A stretch of 64,000 nucleotides of DNA from Sceloporus undulatus (Eukaryota; Chordata; Lepidosauria; Squamata; Phrynosomatidae): the NCBI RefSeq assembly GCF_019175285.1, contig NC_056525.1:132609060-132673059 (forward strand). Direction: 5' to 3'. Positions within the stretch are counted from its first letter, which is position 1; every line of letters starts with the position of its first letter. The notes beneath the pieces are model-generated. The model was given only the letters and a program-made list of their open reading frames with translations. It was not told the origin of the DNA and made no database searches. Shown in pieces: positions 1 through 10,572 of this stretch. Position numbers and translations under genes: made by a program.

Positions 1-310
1 GGGGAGCCCTCCCTCTCTTACCCTCTTCTTCTCGCCTGCAGGAAGGGCTCTGCGCTGCGCTGCGCTATGGAGGAGCCTCTTGGCCGAGCAGCTGCTGCTG
101 GGTGAAGTCGTGGCACTTTGGCTCCGCTGGGAAGGAAGGAAGGAAGGAAGGAGAGAGGGAGGATTCCCACTGTCACTCAAAGCCCCGCCGGCCCCTTCGG
201 CTGGTCAGCGGGAGGAGGAAGGGGAGGAGGAGGAGGAGGAGGCCCAGGCTGGAGGCAAGGCCAGCCCAGGCCAGGCTGACTGCCTCGGTGGGTGGATGAT
301 GGGAGTTGCT
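1..310. other. GC-rich leader with purine-rich simple repeats, no gene recognised
   Basis: This GC-rich stretch has short GAAG and GGA tandem runs. A pyrimidine tract followed by CTGCAG near position 41 resembles a splice acceptor, and a short reading frame (starting MEEPLG at 67) ends after about a dozen codons. It could be the edge of an exon or CpG-rich promoter of a gene lying left of the window. No protein family is recognisable, so no gene is called. Confidence 0.3.
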
Positions 311-321
311 TCTCTCTCAGC

Positions 322-680
322 CTATGTTTCCCTATGGGCAATTGTTCCCCAATGATTCCCTATGGGCAGGTATTCCCCAATGATTCCCTATGGGCAGGTA
401 TTCCCCAATGATTTCCCTATGGGCAATATTCCCCACATGATTCCCTTGGGCAAGTTTCCCCATGATTCCCTATGGGCAAGTATTCCCCCAATGATTCCCA
501 TATGGGCAAGTATTCCCCAATGATTCCCTATGGGCAAGTTAGGACAGTATTCCCCAATGATTCTCCTATGGGCAAGTATTCCCAATGATTCCCTATGGGC
601 AGTATTCCCCAATGATTCCCTATGGGCCAAGTATTCCCCAATGATTCCCTATGGGCAAGTGATTCCCAATGATTTTTCCC
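322..680. repeat. Minisatellite, about 12 units of about 29 bp
   Basis: A unit reading roughly TATTCCCCAATGATT followed by CCCTATGGGCAAG recurs about twelve times. Copies differ by small indels and substitutions, such as a TTAGGACAG insertion near 540. Short open frames on both strands are products of the repetition and not genes. Confidence 0.95.
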
Positions 681-699
681 TTCATGTACTGTCATTTGC

Positions 700-1000
700 T
701 TTAGTACATTCAGTATATAGAGAGCTCTTGCAGCACACTCACTGAAGGAAAGAAGATGGCAGTGGGAGCTTTCCTAGATTCAAGTCTACTTCCTCGGATG
801 CATATTATTATTATTTTTATTATTAGTAGTAGTAGTAGTAGTATTCAAAGATATAGCCATGTTCGTCTTTGAAATCAATCTGTATAGAGCTCTTGCAGCA
901 CCTTTGAGTCTCACTGAATGAAAGAAGCTGGCAGCAGGAGTTTTCCTAGACTCAAGTGTACTCCCTTAGATGCATCTATATCTCAGTTAGATCATCCAAT
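700..1000. repeat. Two partial copies of a dispersed repeat (GAAAGAAG type)
   Basis: Two similar segments (about 716-780 and 885-985) share wording such as 'gagctcttgcagcac' and 'ttttcctagactcaag', separated by an ATT/AGT simple repeat. The same family recurs at about 56470-56565. It is a common squamate interspersed repeat; I cannot assign its superfamily. Confidence 0.55.
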
Positions 1001-1031
1001 GGATTTCTATTTCTTTTTTGAATAAGACTGT

Positions 1032-1232
1032 GCTCCAAAATACACTGCAGGAATAACACAGTTTGAGACCACTTTAACTGCACTGAGGAATTCTAGGAGC
1101 TGTAGCATTTGTGAGACATTGAGCCGTCTCACTTGGACTGAGCTCTAGGGCCACAATAAACTACAATTCCCAGGATTCCCTAGCACTGACCTAGGGCTTC
1201 AACTGGATTATTTCTGCAGTGTGTTTTGGACC
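1032..1232. mobile_element. Palindromic non-autonomous DNA transposon (family A)
   Basis: The left end reads TCCAAAATACACTGCAG and the right end CTGCAGTGTGTTTTGGACC, its reverse complement. The interior is a long inverted repeat with the wording 'ctacaattcccagga'. This is the first of about ten copies in the window. A foldback MITE of hAT-like appearance is inferred, with the superfamily unproven. Confidence 0.8.
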
Positions 1233-1252
1233 GTTGTGGGGGTTAGCTGAGG

Positions 1253-1480
1253 TTGCATCTGCACTACAGAAATAATCCGGTTTGACACCACTTTTAACTG
1301 CCATCACTCAATTCTGGCATTGGTAGTTGTGGCACCAGAGCTTTGCTCTCCCCTCAGGAGGGCCTCTCAGAACTTTTCTCTTGTGCCACCACAAGCTATA
1401 GTTCCCAGAATTCCCTAGCACGGATCCATGGCAATTAAAGTGGTGTCAAATTGGATTATTTCTGCAGTGTGGATGGAGCT
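1253..1480. mobile_element. Palindromic MITE, family A variant
   Basis: The arms read CTACAGAAATAATCCGGTTT and, at the right, TGGATTATTTCTGCAGTG. The centre has the paired wording 'ggcaccagagc' and 'ttgtgccaccac'. It belongs to a subfamily with 'tttgacaccactt' arms and lies immediately after another family A copy. Confidence 0.75.
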
Positions 1481-1719
1481 TGAGTGGAGGACGGGGAGTC
1501 CAAAGGCTCTGACTCTGTTTTGCCCTCAGTGTTTCTCTGGCTCCTCTCCATTTGACATAATGGGCAATGGTCCAGGACAGACCAGGCCAAGAAAACGTGT
1601 CCCTCTCTTGAAAACCTTTCTGTTGAGGCTATTTCTGCAGCAGGAGACGCTCCAGAGACTTCTTTTTCTGAGGAAACGAAGATGTGGGACAGAAAAATAA
1701 CATGCTCCTAGTCCTCAAA

Positions 1720-2060
1720 GGGCTCATTCGCACTACAAAATAACCCGGTTTGGAAACCGGATTATTTGCCCGTCATTCAGACTTGCACCTATTGTACTCG
1801 GTTCATTTTGTGAGGCAGCCACCGAAAAGCCCATTTAAACTGGTTCATTTGGCACCGGATCATTTAGTAGTTCTTTTTTTATGAACTGCAACGATCTATG
1901 CATCTCTGACAGTGTGAATGCGTTGTTGGATTGATCTGAATCGCTGTCATCGTTCAGGAAATGGAGGCACCTTCATTTTGATCCAGAGCAGTGGTGAATG
2001 GGAACTTCAAACTGGATTTAAATGTCACAGAGAGATCCACTGCCTTAAAATGTAGTGGGA
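1720..2060. repeat. Unassigned interspersed DNA repeat
   Basis: A region with short inverted motifs (CCGGTTTGGAAACCGG at about 1746) and no coding potential. It resembles a decayed non-autonomous DNA element. No second full copy was found in the window. Confidence 0.35.
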
Positions 2061-2084
2061 ACTTGTGCATTCACACAAATGCAA

Positions 2085-3235
2085 ATCTCTAAGTGTAAAA
2101 TCCCTCAAATATTTAAACAGAGCTATCATATTACCTCTTCACCTTCTCTTCTTCATTCTTAACATACTCAGCTATATATGGCGGGTTCCACACCATCAAA
2201 AAGTATGTGCTTTGCATGTACTAGGGTTAGGAAGGGGCGTACAAAATGGCGGCACCCGTTCTACATGGGTGTTGCCATTTTGATGTCGTGGACACTTAGC
2301 ATCCACACTTTGCGGTGCAGAAATGACGCTGCAAGTGCGCCATTGGTGCCTTGTGGCATCATTACCACACCACAAAAAGAAGCAGCTTTTTGTGGCTTCT
2401 TTTTGCTGCACCGGGGAACCACACAGTTTGTCCGCTGCAGTTCCCTGGCACTCTGTAAAGCACCTATGTGACTACGTCTCTCCTCATAGGACATGACTTC
2501 CAGACCTTTCACCATTTTGGTCGCCCTCCTCTGGACACACTCCATTGCAATATCCCTCTTGAATTGTTGTGCCCAGAACTGGACACAGTACTCCAGGTGA
2601 GGCCTGACCAAAAGCAAGAGTGGCACTATTGCTTCCCTTGATCTAGACACTATACTTCTATTGATGCAGCCTAAAATTGTATTGCTGACTCATGTTCAGC
2701 TTGTGGTCTATTAGGATTCCAAGATCCCTCTCACATGTACTGTTGTCAAGCCAGGTGTCCCCCGATCCTGTATCTGTGCATTTCGCTTTTTCTGCCTAAG
2801 TGTAGTTCCATACATTTTTCCCTATTGAAATTCATTTTGTTAGTTTTGACCCAGCTCTCTAATCTGTTACGGTCATTTTGAATTCTGATCCTCCCCTCTG
2901 GGGTATTAGCTACTTCTAATTTGATGTCATCTGCAATTTTCATAAGCATGGCCTCTATTCTATCCAAGCCGTTGATAAAGATGTTGAATAGCACTGGGCC
3001 CAGGACAGAACCCTGTGGTACCCTAGGCACCTCTCAAGATGAAGAGGAACCATTGTTCAGTATCCTTTGGGTTTGGTAGTCAACCAATTTCAAATCCACC
3101 TAAAGGTCACATTCTCTAGCCCACATCATGCAGTATTAGCTTTTTTGCAAGGATATCATGGAGGACCTTGTCAAACGCCTTACTGAAATCAAGATATGCT
3201 ACATCCACAGCATTCCTTTTATCTCAAGCTTGTGA
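2085..3235 (-). mobile_element. CR1 LINE fragment (reverse transcriptase end and 3' region)
   Basis: On the minus strand the 2746-3030 frame reads VPQGSVLGPVLFNIFINGLD, the CR1/LINE reverse-transcriptase motif, followed by an IADDIKLE active-site-like box. Further 3', at about 2490-2650, it reads [19 protein letters not shown] and [12 protein letters not shown], the hallmark C-terminus of CR1 ORF2. The copy is 5'-truncated and disabled, and its 3' part is split by a GC-rich insertion (about 2176-2450). Confidence 0.9.
2176..2450. mobile_element. GC-rich non-autonomous element inserted in CR1
   Basis: CR1 sequence is continuous on both sides of this block. The insert holds 'tactagggttagg', 'aaatggcggcacc' and 'aaaaagaagc' wording shared with a larger copy at about 26880-27235. 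It has no coding potential. A DNA transposon derivative is inferred. Confidence 0.55.
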
Positions 3236-3389
3236 CTCCATCCAAAAAAGATATAAGATTTATCTGGCATGACTTGTTTTTGAGGACCCCATGCTGATTT
3301 TTAGTGATTGTGGCATTCCTTTCTAAGTGTTTACAGACTGTCTGTCTAACTATCTGTTTAATTATCCACAGGACATGCATCCACATGGG

Positions 3390-3770
3390 CCATTTTGTGG
3401 CCTTTGAAATTGGGTGGCGCTGGATAAATCCCAATAAGAAACTCAGCAAGGCATGGATACAGGAGGCTTTGCCCCAGAAAACCCTACCATTACTTTGCGT
3501 GGGAAGCAGATTGTGCCACTGATGATATCGGATAGTTCCTACCTGATTTGGAAATGGCTTATAAACTCCACCTGGGTACAAGTACTCCAAGGCAAGCGCT
3601 ATTCAATAAGCGCCTCCACTGAGCCAGAAACATAGTGGAGAGAGCATTTGGGCAAATTAAGGCGAGTTAAAGGTGGCTGAGGAAAATGTGCTATCAGTCA
3701 TATCTGCCTATGATTTCATACAACATCTGTGAAACATAGGGGAATGTGCTGATGATCCTTAGTATGTCCA
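3390..3770 (+). pseudogene. Decayed PIF/Harbinger transposase fragment
   Basis: Plus-strand frames give VPLMISDSSYLIWKWLI followed, after a frame change, by VERAFGQIKAS and RWLRKM, then LPMISYNICE. This matches the C-terminal half of HARBI1-like DDE nucleases, where a VExAFGxLKxRW block precedes the Cys-containing end. The segment has in-frame stops and at least one frameshift and is short, so it is a dead transposon remnant. The family is recognised from motifs only. Confidence 0.6.
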
Positions 3771-3916
3771 AGCATATGTCCTTGACAGTTTGGAGGCTTC
3801 TCTAATCAGTAGTGAGGCTCAAAAGAAAAAAGAGGATGAACAAGTGAGGGATGTCTTGACTGATTACTTTGGGTAGCAAGTGAGGTAATACTACTCTGTG
3901 TAATCCTGCACACTTG

Positions 3917-4620
3917 GTAATAATAATAATAATAAATAGTTTATTTGTATCTTCCCGCCTCTCCCAATGGATCGAGGCGGGATCAAAACAGAGTTAAAAA
4001 CTCTTATAATATTACAACATTAATTAGTTCTTGTTGGATGCCGAGTTGTTTTAAAACTAAGTTGCTGTTTCAAACCTTGTTGAATTTATTTTATTTATTT
4101 TTGACATCTTCCTGCATTTTATTTTGGAACTGGAGGAAATAAATTACTACTGCTGTGATTGCAAATAAATGTGTAAATAGCTTTTATATCAAATACATAG
4201 TGTTTGTCTTTTTTCTCACACGGATAAGAAATGTAAAGCCTTCATTGATATCCACTGAAACCACCTGTCAACTATCCCTCCACCCTTCCAATAGTTCCCT
4301 GGTGGCCTTTAAAAAGGCTGTTGAGACGGATCTCTTCCAGCAGGCCTTTCCAAACTAGCCTCCCCTCCCCGAGCACAATGCAGCTTATTCCCTCCCATTA
4401 TAGAGTCCTTCTTATATTTTCCCCAACTTTGTTCATGCTATCATCACAATGTTTTTATATTGTAAATAATTTAATTTAGTTTTATAATCAGGGATGGGCA
4501 GTTGGGCGGGGGGTTAATTTTAACCAGATTTGATACGTAATACACTGTTTTTAGATGTTGTAACCCGCCTTGATTCCCCGTGAAAAGGTGGGCTATCATC
4601 ATTATCATCATCATCATCAT
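3917..4620. mobile_element. LINE 3'-end fragments with trinucleotide tails
   Basis: An AAT tail at 3917 is followed by a minus-oriented 3' end reading 'cttcccgcctctcccaatgg'. From about 4240 to 4620 a plus-oriented 3' region ends in 'taacccgccttgattccc' and an ATC tail. The wording 'ggcctttaaaaaggctgttg' matches the C-terminal region of L2-like LINEs, as also seen at 33.7 kb. Confidence 0.6.
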
Positions 4621-4700
4621 TGGTTAGCATGCTGTTATTCTCCAGTCACATCATCTTGGGATTCCTTTGGCTTTTGCATGCTGCAGATTTCATATCTATA

Positions 4701-4702
4701 CA

Positions 4703-4742
<40 letters not shown>
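4701..4742. repeat. (CA)n microsatellite
   Basis: About 20 uninterrupted CA units. Confidence 0.97.
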
Positions 4743-4745
<3 letters not shown>

Positions 4746-5379
4746 CTCCTGCCTACCTGCCCTTAGTGTACTTTGTGGTATAAGGAGTTCCATGAAATTT
4801 TAAATAATCTATTCTTCCATAATTAATTGCAATAAATAATCTCCAGGGGTTTTCTCACTATGAGGTAATAGCAGGTGGTTATGTTACTGGCACTGCCCCT
4901 AAACCTTGGACATTTAAAATTTGCATATGTCCTTTTGTATATACACCTTATATACATTTGTATATATGCCCCTGCCATATTTGTGTGTGTGTCTGTGTCT
5001 GTGTGTATGTATAGTAGCACTTATCATATCCTCTCCAGCACCACAAGAGTGCTAAACTATGCATATTATCCCTACAACCCCCCTTACATGCCCTAATATT
5101 TACATGTAATTGATGCACGTTTATTGTCAGAACTGCAAGGCTTAGGGATCTTTTAATTTTTAGATGCCTATTTCCCAAAAATAAAACAACTTTCTTTGTT
5201 AGCAATAAATTATCAGAATCCCCACAAAAGTGCAACAACTATGCACAGTAATCCAACAACAGAATCAACACGTACATTCATAGTTTGACATTTCCAAAAA
5301 CTATTAAATGTTTACTAGATTTCCTGCCTACCATGTCTTCCAAACTGGATTTGTTAAGGCAAATTTAGCAGCAGTTTGT

Positions 5380-7420
5380 TACCGGCATACTATGTTTTTG
5401 AAAACTGGGGTGGGGGGGAGGGTTGGATTGCCATACACTTCCCAGACAAATATCTGGAGGTGCGAGGGTATCTGAGTGCATACATGAATGTTTTTTGTCT
5501 TCACAATACAATGGCTGCACCAAGGAGAGTCAGACAAATCACCTACTGGCAGACACAGGAGAGCAACTGGCTGCTGGAGACCTTGGCACAGCAGGTTGGT
5601 CCTCTAGAGCACATCATGTGCTCTAGCAATAGGCTCAACTGGAATGTTTTTATTTTGGCAGCCTGTGCCTTGTGCCTGCGTCATTTCCAGTACGCTATAA
5701 TATGTTTGCAAGAGACTCATATTTAAAAATCTGATTCTAAATATTTGTATTACCCCAGATTGGGAAAGAGTTTGTAGTATCATCTGATTAGAAAAATAAG
5801 GGGGTAGTGTTGTATTTTAATTCCACTAGGCCAGAGAAAATATTTGCAGACCCACAGAGAAGATGTCCTTCATCCAAGTTTTGAAACTTAGATAAAGAAG
5901 TCGACATTCACATAGGGCCTGAACGGACAGGCCAAAATAAAGCTGCTTCGGATCACTTTGGAGGTATGCTGTGTAAATGCTGCATGCACCCTAAGAGGCT
6001 AGAAGCCACGCTCCAGTCCTAAGGACTGGAGTGCAGCTTTGGCACAGCTTCTGGCCTCTTAAAATGTGTGTGTCATTTAAACAGCATACCTCCAAAGTGA
6101 CCTGAAGCAGCTTTATTTTGGCCTGTCTGTTCAGGCCCATAGTCTAGGACACAGGAATAACTATAATGAGAAGATTTTTCATTCAGCAGAGTGCGTAACC
6201 AAAAAAATAAGCAACAAGAACTAATCCAAAATATTACAGAAGAAATCTAAAAGAAAGAAAGGCAGTTAACGAAATCCCTGATAATTCAGAGATTCTTCAA
6301 AAGATGAAGACCCTACAATCACAACTCTCAATGTTAACAATGATGGAAATTGAAGGGAAGGGAAATCCTGTCAAACAAAAATATTTAAAGTTGGCTAATA
6401 AATCAGAAAAATGACTTGCATACCAGTTAAGGAAGGAAAGGGGGGGGGCTAATTATAGTTATATATGATATTGATTAAAAGAGTGTGGATAACAAGATTA
6501 AGAAGATTACACTGAGATGTTTAGAAAGAATCAAGTCCCAATGAATAAAAGTGGAAATCACTTAAACAAATGTGACCCACCACAACTATCAGAAGAGCAA
6601 CTGCTGCAATTTAATGAACCAATTACAGTGGAAGAAATATCCAAAGCGACAGCAAGAGCCAAGTCAAGTAATACACCTGGACTAGATGGCTTTTCAGCAA
6701 ATTATTATAATATGATGAAAGAATACTTAGGGGGTTGTATTAAAAATTATTTACTTTTTAAACATTTTTATTTAATTATAATTATATATATGTATATATT
6801 AATTAAATTTAATTAATTTAAAATTTAATATTTTAAAATCCAAGAAGATTCCAGAGTCTTGGGAGATGGCCACAATATCATTAATTCCAAAAGAAGGTCA
6901 ATGGGAGTAATTATAGGTCCTATTAAACAATGTCTACCAAATCTTTGCATCTACCTTGGCAGAAAGAATTAAAGTGATATTACACATGTTTATACAGGAA
7001 GCTAGTTTCCTGCCAACGCGACAATTACAAAGCAATTTGAGGTATGTATTAGATATAATAGAATAGCTGTAGAGACATAAGAAAGCACCCTTGATTTTTA
7101 TGGATGCTGATAATTTAAATTGGGGTTTTCTATTTGGGGTTTTAGATAAGATGGATTTTGACAGTAACTATACCACTTAGATAAAGGCAATATATAATTC
7201 ACAATAGGCAAAAACATTGGTGAATGGCAAACTAACAAAAGTCTGCAGAATCTCAAAAGGTACTAGAGAAAGCTGTTCTTTATCTCCTCTGCTTTTTATT
7301 CTAACATTTGAAGTACTAATGAGAGTTATAAGAAAAGAAGTGAAAATAAAAGGTATGATGATAAATAATGAATTATTTGAACAGAAGCGTTATGTCCCCC
7401 CCCCCCCCCCAATCAAGATT
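5380..7420 (+). mobile_element. Degenerate L1-type LINE ORF2 fragment
   Basis: Plus-strand frames in order give an endonuclease-like IICLQETHI (about 5700), then the pre-RT block FNEPITVEEISKATARAKSS with TPGLDGFSANYY (about 6610-6715), then GTRESCSLSPLLFILTFEVL (about 7259-7318), the L1 RT box corresponding to GTRQGCPLSPLLF. Many stops and frameshifts show the copy is old. A palindromic MITE (5914-6138) interrupts it. Confidence 0.8.
5914..6138. mobile_element. Palindromic MITE (family B)
   Basis: The ends are GGGCCTGAACGGACAGG and CCTGTCTGTTCAGGCCC. The arms carry 'caaaataaagctgcttcgg' and its complement, meeting at a central hairpin 'cagtcctaaggactgg'. It sits within the L1 fragment and is therefore younger than it. 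Another full copy lies at 62475-62704 and half of one at 47367-47480. Confidence 0.85.
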
Positions 7421-7611
7421 CAAGCCTTCTCTGTTGTAAATATAATGCTATGGTGTATCCTTCAGAGGGGCCTCACTCATACCAGTGTTTCTTTCTATGC
7501 TGGCTTTCCATATAGAGTAAAAAATCTGTTTGTTGCAATGTCCCTTGAAGATTGAAACTGATTACCAAATAGTATGTTTTGTGTCTGCTACAATCTCATT
7601 TCCTGCTACTC

Positions 7612-7865
7612 TCATAGAATCATAGAATCATAGAATAATAGAGTTAGAAGAGATCACAAGGGCCATCCAGTCCAACCCCATTCTGCCATGCAGGAAATCG
7701 CAATCAAAGCATCCCTGACAGATGACCATCCAGCCTCTGTTTAAAGACCTCTAAGGAGGGAGACTCCATCACTCTCCGAGGGAGTGTATTCCACTGTTGA
7801 ACAGCTCTTAGTGCCAGGAGGTTTTTCCTAATGTTGAGGTTGAATCTCATCTCCAAGTGGTTTTA
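7612..7865 (-). mobile_element. CR1 LINE 3' end
   Basis: It begins with repeated 'atcatagaatcatagaa', the CR1 3'-terminal octamer array in reverse, followed by 'gggccatccagtccaacccc'. This is a 5'-truncated copy reading leftward. Confidence 0.9.
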
Positions 7866-7907
7866 TTACATTTTAAAGTTGTAAACTTTTGATGCATTTT
7901 ATGTTGT

Positions 7908-8093
7908 TTGAGCATTGGACTGCGACTCTGGAGATCAGGGTTCAAATCTCTGCTCAGCCATGAAAACCTAATGGGTGACCTTGGGCAAGTCACATACTCT
8001 CAGACTCAGAAAACCCAGTGATAAGTTCGCCGTAGGTTTGCCATAAGTCAGAAATGACTTGAAGGCACACAACAGCAAAAACAACATATATTA
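7908..8093 (+). mobile_element. Sauria (tRNA-type) SINE
   Basis: The head has 'ggttcaaatctctgctc', a B-box-like element, then 'gggtgaccttgggcaagtca'. The tail is 'gaaatgacttgaaggcac' plus an ACA-rich run. The tail is shared with Bov-B LINEs, the usual partner of this SINE. Confidence 0.9.
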
Positions 8094-8218
8094 TGATTCT
8101 ATGATTCCATGATTCTAAATACGTATTGAATAAATAATTTTAAATTAAATATTTTTTCTAACTAGCATGACAAAAGCTTAATTACTTTACTGCAATATGT
8201 ATCTATTGTGAGACATTG

Positions 8219-8224
8219 TTTATT
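8219..8224 (-). terminator. Candidate BANF2 poly(A) signal
   Basis: AATAAA on the minus strand, about 67 bp beyond the BANF2 stop codon. It is the nearest canonical signal downstream of the gene; use is inferred. Confidence 0.45.
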
Positions 8225-8290
8225 TCATGCCATGTGAGGAAAAGTGGTGATTCTTTTTTTGGGGGGAAGAAAAGAGGATATGTCTATTCT

Positions 8291-8437
8291 CTATAAGAAT
8301 GCATAGCACCACTCCAAGAGCCATAAGGCACACTGCTCAGCCTGGCTGCTACTGGCTCCATAGGACAACTTTAACCAGTATTGAAATGCAGCACATTCCT
8401 TCTTCAGGAGCAGGAACTGGCCCAAGAGGATGTATGC
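8291..8437 (-). CDS. BANF2: BANF2 coding exon 2 (C-terminal 48 aa and stop)
   Basis: It opens after a TTTCAG acceptor with AYILLGQFLLLKK and ends WCYAFL followed by TAG. It encodes the dimerisation and C-terminal helices of the BAF fold. The frame is fully open. Confidence 0.88.
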   Translation of the reverse strand, partial: AYILLGQFLLLKKECAAFQYWLKLSYGASSSQAEQCALWLLEWCYAFL

Positions 8438-8773
8438 CTGAAAGAATGGGAATGCAGAATTAACATTATTTTCCCAGTTAACATTAAAAACAAATCACTA
8501 AATTGACTTTTAAAGTTGAAAATCTGAAAACTTTGTGGTTTTCAGGATTTTGGGGTTGAAATTTGATCCCCTAAATTCAGCATTCAAAATTGAACACGGA
8601 CATTTGTTGTCAGTACTTGACTATGTTGTACAAGTTCAAGGGCATTCTTAAAAGAATCAAAACATTGGTTCAGTACTGTATCTATTCACTGATGTTGGAG
8701 ATGAATTCTCAATCTCCTTTATGCTGGGTAAGATTGCCCAATATTTTGTTACTTTAACAAAAGNNNNNNNNNN

Positions 8774-8824
<51 letters not shown>

Positions 8825-9625
8825 GATGTAGCACTGTTTTGTACATAAAAATCTCAAGCTTTTCTGAAATCATTTAGTTGTTCAGAAATCTGCAGAAGGC
8901 CGAAGTCATTCCCAACCATGTGCTTAGGCTAGAAGCACTTTTGCCAAGTGGAAAGCTTAAAGCAGACAATGTGTAGGTAAAGGTAACACAATTTCAAATC
9001 CACTGCTATTATATATTGCATGGTGAGCAGAGTCCTTGAACAGGAGAAATATTGGCAGGGACTTAGGTAAGATGACCCTCGATGCATCTACAGTTCTATG
9101 GCTCTATATCTAAATATTCCTTGCGTTCTAGAACCTCCCACACACACACATTTGTCACGTTAATTATCATTTTGTCTATTCTAAAAAAGATATAAAATGG
9201 CTACTGAAATGCACTGGTACATTTGATGGCCACAGAAAATGACTGGAAAATTTTAGGGCCCATATCTAAATCTAGACATTTAGTAGATACAGTTGTTTTT
9301 ACACCGTATTTCTGAATTAAGCTATTTGCTTACACAGTGATCTTTAGGGAACATTTCTTATTATCACTTACATGATAGTTTCTAGAAATTTTATCCAAAT
9401 TGGTAATTTCTTTTAGTGTATTAAAATATGAGTGACTACAACCCATATCTGTTAGAGTTTGGTCACCATTTTCAAATAGACTACTCATAAGGATTCCACA
9501 AATTTCCTGAGATCATGTAATGTTGTTTTACTATCGCCTTCCACTAACCTTTCCAAATAAATGACCTGTTAGAATGGCTGTAGGGGTGCATTTAACTGAT
9601 ACTAGGAACCCCATGGGGAAGAGTA

Positions 9626-9667
<42 letters not shown>

Positions 9668-10561
9668 TTTATTTATATACCACTTTTTATCAAAGCGGTG
9701 TACAAACAATTAAAAAACCATAAAAAACATTGCATAAAATAGATAAAATCCCATAATAAAACCGTGCAATCACAAACATTTTAAACACAATCGTTCACAT
9801 TCAGGGGTAAGCGTAGGGAATCGATGGCAACAGAATAGGCAGCTTCATTCTTCGGGGGGGAAGGCTTGACAAAAAAAGAGCTCCATTATTGGCTACAGGT
9901 GGCAATAATGGAGTGCCCCAGAATACTGCAATGGCCTGATGCTATGAGCCATTTGTAGAACTGGTTTTTCCTTCTGAATGCATTGGTCTAGCTGACCAAA
10001 CAGCTCGTACTAGGGATCCTGTTACTGCTTATAGAGTCATCTAGGGCTGCTAAGCCTTTGGGACATATATGTGTATGTCTTAAGACCAACACATGAGTCT
10101 CTAGGCACCTTTGGATTAATTCATTCCAATGAGTTTCCTGCTTGGAGAGAAATGCTGGTGTAAGTAATATTTTGATGTGTTCCCTAAAGACTGTGGCTGT
10201 AAACTTGTAGTTTGATTTGGAAATGGTGCCAAAAAGGACTACTGTTATAGCAAGTGTTTTGACTTGAAGATGATCCATGGCTTCAGAACTCTAGAAATTT
10301 TACATCTCTACTCTAGACGTGGTAGTTTGTTGTATTGCCTCTTCACAAACCAGTTCCTGTGTAGTTTGAAGAGGTTGTGTAATGAATTAGTGACAACTAG
10401 TGCACAATTGTGTTAAAAGATTACCTATTTACCTTGTCAAAGCCCGTTGCTGCTAGCTTTGCTCCAAGTTCTTCATCAATACCACCCACTTCGGTGATAG
10501 GTTTGTCAGCCATGGGTTCACCCACAAATTCCTGAAATTTCTTGTTTCTCATGGCTATCAT
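8291..10561 (-). CDS. BANF2: BANF2, barrier-to-autointegration-factor-like protein (two coding exons)
   Basis: The coding exons are 10561-10433 and 8437-8291, joined phase 0 at the GFDK/AY junction. The product is 91 aa; human BANF2 is 90 and BANF1 is 89. BAF-family proteins are small dimeric DNA-bridging chromatin proteins, and BANF2 is the diverged, poorly understood paralogue. Visible family features are the N-terminal FVGEPMADKP, the helix-hairpin-helix GIDEELGAKLAATGFDKAY, the AYILLGQFLLLKK core and the C-terminal LLEWCYAFL. The first ATG was chosen because it gives the same spacing to the EP motif as human BANF2. BANF1 itself is nearly invariant among vertebrates, so this diverged sequence next to SNX5 is BANF2. 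A noncoding 5' exon is expected but was not found. The intron holds an assembly gap and a LINE 3' end. Confidence 0.88.
8764..8773. other. Assembly gap (10 N)
   Basis: Ten Ns directly abut a CAT microsatellite inside the BANF2 intron. The true length is unknown. Confidence 0.99.
8774..8825. repeat. (CAT)n microsatellite
   Basis: About 17 units, bounded on the left by an assembly gap. It produces a spurious poly-Met frame on the minus strand. Confidence 0.98.
9620..9830 (-). mobile_element. LINE 3' end with (AAT)n tail
   Basis: Read on the minus strand, the sequence 'tgtacaccgctttgat' runs into 'aaataaaattt' and an ATT tail. This matches the 3' termini of L2-like LINEs. It lies in the BANF2 intron. 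The region from about 9830 to 10430 shows nothing recognisable. Confidence 0.5.
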
Positions 10562-10572
10562 GTAAAACAGTA
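10433..10572 (-). CDS. BANF2: BANF2 first coding exon (acceptor to donor)
   Basis: The acceptor CCTAG precedes position 10572, the ATG is at 10561-10559 and the donor is AAG/GTAAAT. It encodes 43 residues, including the helix-hairpin-helix. Eleven bases of 5' untranslated sequence precede the ATG. Confidence 0.85.

Noticed and set aside
2178-2471. 97-codon plus frame MAGSTPSKSMCFACTRV
   Set aside because: It falls entirely within a non-coding GC-rich insertion and CR1 flank.
4570-4803. Frame starting MIPREKVGYHHYHHHH
   Set aside because: It runs through an ATC tail and a CA microsatellite.
8657-8857. Poly-Met frame
   Set aside because: Product of a CAT microsatellite plus an assembly gap.
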